Part shown: piece by piece, positions 1 through 5,250 of the stretch
Position numbering within the stretch: position 1 is the stretch's first letter
Layout: the number at the start of each line of letters is the position of its first letter
Assembly: GCA_025361665.1 (NCBI GenBank)
Contig: JANYKF010000358.1
Location: 1-5,466, forward strand
Length of the DNA: 5,466 nucleotides
Direction of reading: 5' to 3'
Source: Clostridiaceae bacterium
GTDB lineage: Bacteria; Bacillota; Clostridia; DSM-8532
Notes under the pieces: generated by a model
Databases searched by the model: none
Told to the model about the DNA's origin: nothing
What the model saw: the letters and a program-made list of their open reading frames with translations, nothing else
Translations under genes and position numbers: made by a program

Positions 1-191
1 AGGAAGTCTGCCTTATGGAGCAGGGCTGGATTAAAGATCCGGACAAGACAATAAAACAGCTTATGACCGAAAAAATCGCAGCTATTGGCGAAAACATAAA
101 TATCAGAAGATTTGTAAGGTTCGAAAGAGGCGAAGGTCTTGCAAAGAAGGAAGAGAACTTTGCAGATGAAGTTGCCAAGCAAATCAAGTAA
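1..191 (+). CDS. tsf: Translation elongation factor Ts, C-terminal fragment (partial at window start)
   Basis: EF-Ts is the cytosolic guanine-nucleotide exchange factor that regenerates EF-Tu-GTP during translation elongation. Only the last 62 codons are visible, read from base 3 and ending in TAA at 189-191. The tail contains a stretch reading [16 protein letters not shown], followed by [13 protein letters not shown], which is the conserved C-terminal signature of EF-Ts. The position just upstream of pyrH and frr matches the common rpsB-tsf-pyrH-frr order. The fragment is about 42% GC, clearly lower than the genes after it. All four arginine codons are AGA or AGG and all three leucine codons are CTT, unlike the neighbours, which favour CGN and CTG. 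An intrinsic terminator follows directly, so transcription probably ends here rather than running into pyrH. Confidence 0.95.
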   Translation, partial: EVCLMEQGWIKDPDKTIKQLMTEKIAAIGENINIRRFVRFERGEGLAKKEENFADEVAKQIK

Positions 192-206
192 ATACATGAC
201 ATGATG

Positions 207-235
207 GGGTGTCTCGAGAGAGGCACCCTTGTTTT
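207..235 (+). terminator. Intrinsic terminator after tsf
   Basis: Bases 207-215 pair with 220-228 to give a 9-bp stem (GGGTGTCTC with GAGGCACCC, one T-G wobble at 212/223), closed by a GAGA tetraloop of the stable GNRA class. The T-rich run TTGTTTT follows at 229-235. The hairpin starts 15 bases after the tsf stop codon, the expected place for a Rho-independent terminator, and would separate tsf from pyrH transcription. Confidence 0.85.
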
Positions 236-301
236 AAAAAGGCCGTGATACCTGACCGTGCCACCCATTCGGGCCACCATCGAGGGTTCATTCCAGTGCT
301 G

Positions 302-308
302 CAGGAGG
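302..308 (+). promoter_or_regulatory. Ribosome binding site that fixes the pyrH start
   Basis: CAGGAGG lies five bases before the ATG at 314. The reading frame stays open upstream to a GTG at 209, but that longer version would begin inside the tsf terminator and adds 35 residues with no family similarity. This site therefore supports 314 as the true start. No convincing sigma-70 promoter was found in 236-301, although one is expected if the terminator is efficient. Confidence 0.8.
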
Positions 309-313
309 CGCCC

Positions 314-1027
314 ATGCATCTGAACTACCGCCGGATCATGCTCAAAATCAGTGGTGAGGCCCTTGCCGCCGGAAAAGGCATGGGCATCGACCAGCATATG
401 CTCTCGGAAATCTGCGACCGCATCAAGAAGGCATGGGAAATGGGCGCACAAATCGGCATCGTCGTCGGAGGCGGGAATTTCTGGCGGGGGCGCAGCAACA
501 CCGGGATGGATCGGACCACGGCCGACCACATGGGCATGCTGGCGACCGTCATCAATTCGCTGGCCCTGCAGGACGCGCTGGAAGGAAAAGGGGTGCCGAC
601 CCGGGTGCAGACCGCACTGGACATGCCCCGCATCGCGGAACCCTACATCCGTCGGCGCGCCGTTCATCATCTTGAGAAAAACCTGGTCGTCATATTCGCC
701 TGCGGTACTGGAAATCCATTTTTTTCCACTGATACCGCAGCCGTGCTTCGTGCGGCCGAGATTGAAGCCGATGTCATCCTGCTGGCGAAAAACGTCGACG
801 CGGTCTATGACAGCGACCCGAAGCTGAATCCGGATGCAGCCCGGTTCGAACGCATCACCTACAAGGAAGTGCTGGAACGCCAGCTCGGGGTCATGGATTC
901 CACGGCAACATCCCTCTGCATGGATAACGATATCCCAATCCTGGTTTTCAGCATCAAGGACCCGGATAATATCCTGCGCGCATTGACCGGGGAAAATGTA
1001 GGAACATTCATAGCCAGGGAGGTATGA
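314..1027 (+). CDS. pyrH: UMP kinase (uridylate kinase)
   Basis: PyrH is a cytosolic enzyme of pyrimidine nucleotide synthesis that phosphorylates UMP to UDP with ATP. It belongs to the amino-acid-kinase fold and is unrelated to eukaryotic UMP/CMP kinases. The 237-residue product has the usual family length. Visible motifs are KISGEAL at residues 11-17 (phosphate binding), [11 protein letters not shown] at 50-60, [20 protein letters not shown] at 66-85, the [13 protein letters not shown] nucleotide segment at 131-143, [14 protein letters not shown] at 156-169 and the late [12 protein letters not shown] stretch at 194-205. The start at 314 is chosen because of the ribosome binding site just before it and because the residues upstream overlap a terminator. 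frr begins four bases after the stop, so the two are almost certainly co-transcribed. The gene appears intact. Confidence 0.97.
   Translation: MHLNYRRIMLKISGEALAAGKGMGIDQHMLSEICDRIKKAWEMGAQIGIVVGGGNFWRGRSNTGMDRTTADHMGMLATVINSLALQDALEGKGVPTRVQTALDMPRIAEPYIRRRAVHHLEKNLVVIFACGTGNPFFSTDTAAVLRAAEIEADVILLAKNVDAVYDSDPKLNPDAARFERITYKEVLERQLGVMDSTATSLCMDNDIPILVFSIKDPDNILRALTGENVGTFIAREV
1016..1023 (+). promoter_or_regulatory. Ribosome binding site of frr inside the end of pyrH
   Basis: AGGGAGGT lies in the last codons of pyrH, eight bases before the frr ATG. With only four bases between the two genes, this arrangement suggests that frr translation is coupled to that of pyrH. Confidence 0.75.
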
Positions 1028-1031
1028 CAAA

Positions 1032-1586
1032 ATGGCAGACTATCTATCCGATCTGAGTGCGAAAATGGACAAAACCATCCATGTGCTGCGCGAGGAACTG
1101 GCCGGGATACGCGCAGGACGCGCCAACCCCCACCTGCTGGACAAGCTCACCGTGATGTATTACGGCGCACCCACGCCCATTCAGCAGGTGGCCAACGTCA
1201 TGGTTCCCGAAGCGCGCCAGATCGTCATCCAACCGTGGGAACCCAAGATGCTGAACGACATCGTGAAGGCCATCCAGAAGTCCGACCTGGGGCTGAACCC
1301 GAACAACGACGGCAAAGTCATCCGGCTTCATTTTCCGCCACTCACGGAGGAACGGCGCCGGGACCTTACGAAGGACGTCAAGAAGCTCGCGGAAAGAGAC
1401 AAGGTCGCCTTGCGCCAGATTCGGCGCGACGTCATCGAGCATCTGAAAAAGCAGGAGAAGGCGAAGGAACTCACGGAAGATGACCTGACGGACGCTGAAA
1501 AAGACGTCCAGTCGATTACGGACAGCTATATTGCCCTGGTGGAGAAAATCATGGAAGACAAAATCGTGGAAATCATGGAGGTCTGA
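1032..1586 (+). CDS. frr: Ribosome recycling factor
   Basis: RRF works in the cytosol with EF-G to split the post-termination ribosome and free it from mRNA. The 184-residue product has the normal family length and both domains. Hallmarks are ELAGIRAGRANPHLLDKL near residues 22-39, the YYGAPTPIQQVANV block near 43-56, IQPWEP near 66-71, a DLGLNPNNDGKVIRLHFPPL segment near 85-104, and the charged KKLAERDKVALRQIRRD helix near 117-133. It ends in IMEV, a typical RRF tail, so the stop at 1584-1586 looks genuine. It follows pyrH by four bases with its own ribosome binding site. The stop overlaps the ATG of the next small ORF as TGATG. The last frr codons (ATG GAG GTC TGA) are copied 30 bases downstream as part of a short tandem duplication. 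Confidence 0.97.
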   Translation: MADYLSDLSAKMDKTIHVLREELAGIRAGRANPHLLDKLTVMYYGAPTPIQQVANVMVPEARQIVIQPWEPKMLNDIVKAIQKSDLGLNPNNDGKVIRLHFPPLTEERRRDLTKDVKKLAERDKVALRQIRRDVIEHLKKQEKAKELTEDDLTDAEKDVQSITDSYIALVEKIMEDKIVEIMEV

Positions 1587-1633
1587 TGGATGCATCACCT
1601 TCCCATGGAGGTCTGATGGACGCTTCTGCTTTC
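1574..1633 (+). repeat. Two-copy 30-bp diverged tandem duplication at the frr/small-ORF junction
   Basis: Units 1574-1603 and 1604-1633 match at 25 of 30 bases, and their first 17 bases (CATGGAGGTCTGATGGA) are identical. Each unit contains the end of frr (ATG GAG GTC TGA), a GGAGGT ribosome binding site, and an ATG overlapping the TGA. In the small ORF frame the units read HGGLMDASPS and HGGLMDASAF. Three of the five differences are silent in that frame (GAT/GAC, GCA/GCT, TCA/TCT). The duplication therefore gives the small ORF two in-phase starts, each with the same ribosome binding site. Confidence 0.9.
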
Positions 1634-1819
1634 CGCCAATATTTGGGGACTCTCTGGACGGAATCCGGAGAGTCCTTTCTCCTGCTTGCCGGATCCAACA
1701 CGGAAATCCGGGTGACAGCCCCCCCTCGCGAGGAACATGCCGTAACCGCAACGTCGCGTGTCCTTCGCATAGACCATGCGGAAGACGGCCATACCGTCGT
1801 ATGGCTCAGCCATCGGTAG
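1586..1819 (+). CDS. Small hypothetical protein, translationally overlapping frr
   Basis: I do not recognise this 77-residue product. Its ATG at 1586 overlaps the frr stop. A second in-frame ATG at 1616 (giving 67 residues) has the same GGAGGT site four bases upstream, owing to the 30-bp duplication. No signal peptide, membrane helix or cysteine motif is visible. The alternating stretches FLLLAG, TEIRVTA, TSRVLRIDHA and HTVVWLSHR suggest a small beta-rich soluble fold. In favour of coding: the reading frame fills most of the space between frr and the next gene, G or C ends roughly 60% of its codons, and the two repeat units differ mainly at silent positions in this frame. Against: a strong terminator-like hairpin lies at 1647-1675 and no family is recognised. 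If real, it would be coupled to frr translation. Confidence 0.5.
   Translation: MDASPSHGGLMDASAFRQYLGTLWTESGESFLLLAGSNTEIRVTAPPREEHAVTATSRVLRIDHAEDGHTVVWLSHR
1647..1680 (+). terminator. Terminator-like hairpin after frr, inside the small ORF
   Basis: Bases 1647-1657 pair with 1665-1675 to form an 11-bp stem (GGACTCTCTGG with CCGGAGAGTCC, one T-G wobble) and a 7-base loop. TTTCT follows at 1676-1680. The stem is strong but the T run is short and interrupted. It may be a partial intrinsic terminator about 60 bases after frr, an attenuator, or a chance fold in coding sequence. Confidence 0.45.
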
Positions 1820-1841
1820 TTCCGTTTTGATTTTTCGTCTG

Positions 1842-1848
1842 AAGGAGG
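1842..1848 (+). promoter_or_regulatory. Strong ribosome binding site of the SPFH gene
   Basis: AAGGAGG sits seven bases before the ATG at 1856. It is the closest match to the full anti-Shine-Dalgarno complement in the window, suggesting efficient independent translation. No clear -35/-10 pair was found in the 36-base gap before the gene. Confidence 0.75.
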
Positions 1849-1855
1849 AACGGTT

Positions 1856-3028
1856 ATGGGAATTCTGGGTTTCATCAAAGGACAGTTCATCGATGTCATT
1901 GATTGCTTCGAGGAATCCGACGACAATGTCTTCTGGCGTTTTCCAATGAACGGCAAGGACATCATGATGAATGCGCAGCTCATCGTGAGGCCGGCGCAAA
2001 ATGCCATCTTCGTCAACGAGGGCCAGATAGCGGACGTTTTCCAGCCGGGCACCTGGACGCTCACCACGCAGAACATGCCCGTCATGACGAAGCTGAAATC
2101 CTGGAAATATGGGTTCGAGAGTCCGTTCAAGGCGGATGTCTTCTACGTGTCCACCCGTCAGTTCACCGACCAGCTGTGGGGCACGCCATCCCCGCTGGCC
2201 ATCAGCGATCCGGAATTCGGCGGCCGCATCCTCATTCAGAGCCGCGGCCAGTTTGCCTACCGTGTGGCGGATCCGACCCGCTTCCTCGAGGAATATGCCG
2301 GAACGCGCGAATCCTGCAGCACGCAGATGCTGCTGGGATACCTTCGCGGTTTCATCGTGCAGTACCTGCGCGACGGCATCATGGAATCCGGCCTGGGCTA
2401 CTCGGCGCTCAACAGGCAGCTGATCGAGTTTTCCGACAAAATCGCAGAATCCCTCGCCGGAAAATTCACCGCCATCGGCCTGGAACTGACCAGTTTCGTC
2501 ATCCAGGAGATGGAATTGCCGGAAAACCTGCGCAATGCCATCGGTCGCGGCGCGGAAGTGAACCTGATGGGCGGCTTGAACACGGTGGCGACCCTCGGCG
2601 CACTCGACGCCATGAAGACCGCGGCCGCCAATGAAGGCAACCCGGCGGCCGCCATGGGCGGCGGGATTGCCATGGCGGCCATGATGGGGCAGATGTTCGG
2701 GCAAATCGGTCAGAACATGCAGACGGGCATGGCCCAGCAGGGAGGTTCCCGGACTTCGGCGCAGCCGGCGTCGGACAGAGTGCAGGGAACACCCTGTCCG
2801 GAATGCGGCGCAAGTGTGCCGACAGGGGCGAAGTTCTGTCCTGATTGCGGAAAACCGGCCGTTGCCCTAGGAAACAGATGCGGTTGCTGCAGCGCCGTGG
2901 TGCCGGCCGGTGCGAAATTCTGTCCGGAGTGCGGCAAACCCGCAGGATTGTCCGCCTGCCCGAAATGCGGCGCCGCTCTTGCCCCCGGGGTTAAATTCTG
3001 CCCGGAATGCGGTACTGCGAAAGGATGA
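1856..3028 (+). CDS. SPFH (band-7) domain protein with three C-terminal zinc ribbons, YdjI/COG4260 type
   Basis: The 390-residue protein resembles the stomatin/prohibitin-like YdjI family, often labelled 'virion core protein' in databases. Residues 1-235 form the SPFH part: an N-terminal GFIKGQFIDVI segment, WRFP and AQLIVRPAQNAIFVNEGQI near 27-58, PGTWTLTT near 64-71, then a helical region ending FVIQEMELPENLRNAI near 214-229. Residues 238-297 are a Gly/Ala/Met-rich linker. Three treble-cysteine-pair ribbons follow: C314/C317/C328/C331, C342/C345/C356/C359 and C368/C371/C382/C385. There is no signal peptide or clear membrane helix, so membrane association would be peripheral. From memory, B. 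subtilis YdjI is needed to place PspA at the membrane; a similar scaffold role is inferred here. The next gene encodes a zinc-ribbon membrane protein of the YdjG type, supporting a shared function. No pspA is visible. Confidence 0.85.
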   Translation: MGILGFIKGQFIDVIDCFEESDDNVFWRFPMNGKDIMMNAQLIVRPAQNAIFVNEGQIADVFQPGTWTLTTQNMPVMTKLKSWKYGFESPFKADVFYVSTRQFTDQLWGTPSPLAISDPEFGGRILIQSRGQFAYRVADPTRFLEEYAGTRESCSTQMLLGYLRGFIVQYLRDGIMESGLGYSALNRQLIEFSDKIAESLAGKFTAIGLELTSFVIQEMELPENLRNAIGRGAEVNLMGGLNTVATLGALDAMKTAAANEGNPAAAMGGGIAMAAMMGQMFGQIGQNMQTGMAQQGGSRTSAQPASDRVQGTPCPECGASVPTGAKFCPDCGKPAVALGNRCGCCSAVVPAGAKFCPECGKPAGLSACPKCGAALAPGVKFCPECGTAKG

Positions 3029-3073
3029 CGTGGAATGAGTCCCGGATAATGCTACCTTGGAGTGCGTCCTGAG

Positions 3074-3079
3074 AAAGGA
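3074..3079 (+). promoter_or_regulatory. Ribosome binding site of the YdjG-like gene
   Basis: AAAGGA lies nine bases before the ATG at 3089, a weaker site than that of the upstream SPFH gene. The 60-base gap after the SPFH stop holds no clear promoter or terminator, so the two genes are probably on one transcript. Confidence 0.55.
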
Positions 3080-3088
3080 TAGTGTGCC

Positions 3089-4189
3089 ATGTCCGAGAAT
3101 AGAACGTTTCCCTGTCCCGGCTGCGGCAGCATGCTGGAATTCGACCCGGCGGCGCAGCAGCTGCGTTGTCCCGCCTGCGGCAGTCAGACACCCATACCGG
3201 TGGACGCGAACGCCGTCATCATGGAATACCCTCTCGAAGAAGCGGAACGCAATGCACCGACGGACTGGTCTTCCGCCACAGCCACCGTCACGTGCGGGGG
3301 ATGCGGCACGAAGACGGTCGTGCCGGCGGACAGCGGGACGGCGGAATGCCCTTTTTGCGGCAGCAAACAGCTGATTCGCGATACTCAGACGAATACAATC
3401 CGGCCGGAATCGCTCATTCCGTTCATCATCCCGCGGGATGATGCAAAAGTCAGATTCAAGACCTGGATCCGAAAGAAATGGCTGGCACCCGGCATTGTCC
3501 GGAATTCGTCCCGATCCGACAAGATGAATGGCGTCTATGTCCCATACTGGACTTACGATACGCAAACGGATTACAACTACACCGCCGAAGCCGGCACCCA
3601 CTATTATGTGACGGAGTACCGGAATCGCACCGATGCAAGCGGGAAGCAGGTACGTGAAGCCGTACAAGTGCAAAAAACCAGCTGGCGGCCGGTATTTGGC
3701 AGCGGAGACCGCTTTTTCGACGATATCCCTATCAACGCGTCCCGCAATGAGAGCCGCCGACAGATGGAAAAGCTGAGCGACTTCTCTTTCCAGGGTTTGG
3801 TACCGTATCGTCCGGAATTCCTGTTGGGTTTCATGGCTGAAAGGTATGGCGTCAGCGTGACCGAAGGGTTCGAAATGGCTTGCGAAACGGTGAGGACGGC
3901 ACTCACACAGGACGTCCGCAACGCCATCGTGGCGGATGAGGTACGCAACATCCGTCTGGATGTGCGATATCGCGACGTCCGGTTCAAGCATCTGCTGGCG
4001 CCCATCTGGCTGTCCTCGTTTCCATATGGCAAGAAAGTGTACCGCTTCGTGATCAATGGTCAAACCGGCACCGTGAAGGGCGACTATCCAAAATCCCCAT
4101 GGAAGGTTGCCCTGTTGATCCTCCTTGTGCTGGCCGTTGCCGTCGGCGTGTTTTTCCTGGTCCGCTACCTGCAGATGCAGGGCGGCTGA
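3089..4189 (+). CDS. Zinc-ribbon protein with C-terminal membrane anchor, YdjG-like (TFIIB-type zinc ribbon)
   Basis: The 366-residue protein has two N-terminal zinc ribbons, C9/C12/C27/C30 and C69/C72/C87/C90, a long soluble middle part rich in aromatic residues (for example VYVPYWTYDTQTDYNY near 149-164), and one hydrophobic helix at about 339-360. The segment APIWLSSFPYGKKVYRFVIN near 304-323, followed by GQTGTVKGDYPKS, is the typical closing motif of this family just before the membrane helix. Such proteins are sometimes annotated as 'primosomal protein N-prime helicase' because of the cysteine pairs, but no helicase motifs are present. The single C-terminal anchor suggests a membrane protein with its ribbons in the cytoplasm. 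It follows the SPFH gene by 60 bases in the same direction. In B. subtilis YdjG and YdjI act with PspA, so a membrane-stress complex is the best inference. The biochemical role is unknown. Confidence 0.8.
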   Translation: MSENRTFPCPGCGSMLEFDPAAQQLRCPACGSQTPIPVDANAVIMEYPLEEAERNAPTDWSSATATVTCGGCGTKTVVPADSGTAECPFCGSKQLIRDTQTNTIRPESLIPFIIPRDDAKVRFKTWIRKKWLAPGIVRNSSRSDKMNGVYVPYWTYDTQTDYNYTAEAGTHYYVTEYRNRTDASGKQVREAVQVQKTSWRPVFGSGDRFFDDIPINASRNESRRQMEKLSDFSFQGLVPYRPEFLLGFMAERYGVSVTEGFEMACETVRTALTQDVRNAIVADEVRNIRLDVRYRDVRFKHLLAPIWLSSFPYGKKVYRFVINGQTGTVKGDYPKSPWKVALLILLVLAVAVGVFFLVRYLQMQGG

Positions 4190-4260
4190 CGCGGAGCGGC
4201 CGGAAGGTCATTCCCGGCAGGCTCATCCGCTGCAGACGATTCACTCGCAGGTCTTTGGCA

Positions 4261-4267
4261 GAAAGGA
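4261..4267 (+). promoter_or_regulatory. Ribosome binding site that fixes the SRAP start
   Basis: GAAAGGA lies seven bases before the ATG at 4275. The frame stays open upstream to 4125, inside the previous gene, but only a start at 4275 places cysteine directly after Met1. SRAP proteins require this because the exposed Cys2 is the catalytic residue. Confidence 0.8.
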
Positions 4268-4274
4268 CAACACG

Positions 4275-5138
4275 ATGTGCGGACGGTTTTACGTATCCGA
4301 AGCGGAATTGGACGAGTTTGCCGCCCTGGTCGAAGGGATCGGGAAAGACCTGCTGAAGCCGCGTCCGAACAGAAACGGATCCGGAGACATCCTGCCCGGA
4401 GATTTCGCACCCATTCTGATCGCCGACCCGGACAGCCCGGTGAACATGTCCCCGGCCGGATTGCCTGCGCTGCATGGTCTCAAGGCCGGATTGCCCGTGC
4501 TGGGCATACCCGCGGCCGTCCGTGTCTTCTCCTGGGGGTTTCCGGCTGCCCAGGGAAAAGGCCGCATCATCAACGCACGTGCGGAAACCGTGGCAGAAAA
4601 GCCGATGTTTCGGTTGCCGTTTGTCATGCACCGCTGCCTGGTTCCCGCGCAGGGGTTTTATGAGTGGTCGGACGCACCCGCCCCCACGAATGCAACCGGT
4701 CCAACAGCCACCCTTCCGCCTGAACCGGACATGCTGCAGATGGCCATGGATGGTTTTCTCCCTCAGGCACTCGTAAAATCGGTGGAAACCGGATTGACCG
4801 GATTGGCTGGAAGAACCGGGACCGATTCAACACCCAAGGCGCACGGGAAGTCTCCTCGCATCCGTCATCGCTTCACGCGGACGGACACCCGCATGCTGGC
4901 AATGGCGGGGCTGTACTGGACTTTCCGGTTGTCCGCCATGGAAAGCCTCACCGCCTTTACGATTCTGACGATCGGCGCGAATGCGGATGTTTCCCCGATC
5001 CATGACCGGATGCCGCTGATCCTGGAAGAAGCGGATCTTCGGACATGGCTCGGAACCGGCATTTCCGACGCCGTCACCGCCTTGCTGGTTCCTTCCGTCC
5101 AAGGCACGCTGAGAAGGGATACGCTGCCGGCCGGTTGA
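4275..5138 (+). CDS. SRAP-family protein (YedK/HMCES type), abasic-site DNA-protein crosslinker, with insertion
   Basis: SRAP proteins bind single-stranded DNA at abasic sites and form a protective thiazolidine crosslink through Cys2. The product starts MCGRFYVSE, giving Cys2 once Met1 is removed. Other expected residues are N100 and R102 in IINARAET, E130 in [12 protein letters not shown], and H243 in [11 protein letters not shown]; these correspond by motif to the active-site Asn, Glu and His of E. coli YedK. All key residues are present, so activity is likely. The protein has 287 residues against roughly 220 for YedK. The excess is mainly a Pro/Thr/Gly-rich stretch at about 133-195, between the YEW and AGLYW motifs, plus a smaller one near 52-78. 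Both contain short DNA duplications. It starts 85 bases after the YdjG-like gene and ends 112 bases before topA. A role in replication-coupled repair beside topA is plausible but inferred. Confidence 0.9.
   Translation: MCGRFYVSEAELDEFAALVEGIGKDLLKPRPNRNGSGDILPGDFAPILIADPDSPVNMSPAGLPALHGLKAGLPVLGIPAAVRVFSWGFPAAQGKGRIINARAETVAEKPMFRLPFVMHRCLVPAQGFYEWSDAPAPTNATGPTATLPPEPDMLQMAMDGFLPQALVKSVETGLTGLAGRTGTDSTPKAHGKSPRIRHRFTRTDTRMLAMAGLYWTFRLSAMESLTAFTILTIGANADVSPIHDRMPLILEEADLRTWLGTGISDAVTALLVPSVQGTLRRDTLPAG
4454..4503 (+). repeat. Partial 30-bp-period direct repeat inside the SRAP gene
   Basis: GGCCGGATTGCC at 4454-4465 recurs at 4484-4495, exactly 30 bases on. The match continues for seven further bases with two mismatches (TGCGCTG and CGTGCTG). 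In frame, the copies encode AGLPAL and AGLPVL. This looks like an old in-frame tandem duplication of ten codons whose second half has diverged. Confidence 0.65.
4788..4805 (+). repeat. Perfect 9-bp tandem duplication in the SRAP insertion
   Basis: ACCGGATTG occurs twice in a row at 4788-4796 and 4797-4805, encoding TGLTGL. The following AGRTGTD continues the Gly/Thr-rich composition. It lies in the extra segment that separates the conserved SRAP motifs and is in frame. Confidence 0.8.
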
Positions 5139-5250
5139 CACGCGGTTGTACCGGAAAGGCGGAAATATTTACAAAATGCAAAGCGGGTGGTACGATGTCA
5201 TGGAGTTTCAACCACGCCCGCATCCTATGCAATGCCATTGGAGGAAAATC
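5139..5250 (+). promoter_or_regulatory. Intergenic leader of topA with possible promoter and hairpin
   Basis: This 112-base gap contains an AT-rich patch (AAATATTTACAAAAT, 5163-5177). An upstream TTGTAC at 5146-5151 could be a -35 for TACAAA at 5170-5175 (18-base spacing). A perfect TTGACA at 5135-5140 overlaps the SRAP stop but has no well-spaced -10. Bases 5183-5191 pair with 5211-5221 (2-base bulge, 19-base loop) as a long hairpin without a T run, so it is not a standard terminator. Promoter and regulatory assignments are tentative. topA is often supercoiling-sensitive in other bacteria. Confidence 0.3.
5240..5245 (+). promoter_or_regulatory. Ribosome binding site of topA
   Basis: GGAGGA lies five bases before the ATG at 5251. 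This start leaves Glu at residue 9 in the TOPRIM motif, the same position as in E. coli topoisomerase I. Confidence 0.8.

Noticed and set aside
209..313. Upstream extension of pyrH to a GTG start
   Set aside because: It would begin inside the tsf terminator, adds residues foreign to UMP kinases, and has no ribosome binding site, whereas a good one precedes 314.
1044..1751. A 235-codon open frame on the minus strand
   Set aside because: It is antisense to frr, which is unmistakable, and has no recognisable features.
1595..2704. A 369-codon open frame on the minus strand
   Set aside because: It is antisense to the small ORF and the SPFH domain, has a shadow-like composition and no motif, and the sense frame is well supported.
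3089..3361. Reading the zinc-ribbon protein as a primosomal PriA-like helicase
   Set aside because: Only the paired cysteines are shared. There are no Walker or helicase motifs, and a C-terminal membrane helix is present.
2867..4063. A 398-codon open frame on the minus strand
   Set aside because: It lies opposite the end of the SPFH gene and nearly all of the YdjG-like gene, both of which have clear family motifs. Its translation is rich in His, Arg and Phe with no recognisable domain, as expected for an antisense shadow in GC-rich DNA.
4190..4260. Possible terminator after the YdjG-like gene (CCGGAA with TTCCCGG)
   Set aside because: The fold is short and bulged and has no T tract, and the SRAP gene may be on the same transcript.
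4125..4274. Upstream extension of the SRAP gene
   Set aside because: It overlaps the membrane helix of the previous gene and would bury the catalytic cysteine that must follow the initiator methionine.
5131..5154. Inverted repeat CCGGT/ACCGG at the SRAP stop codon
   Set aside because: The stem is short and bulged and is followed by AAAGGCGG rather than a T run, so a terminator call is not supported.
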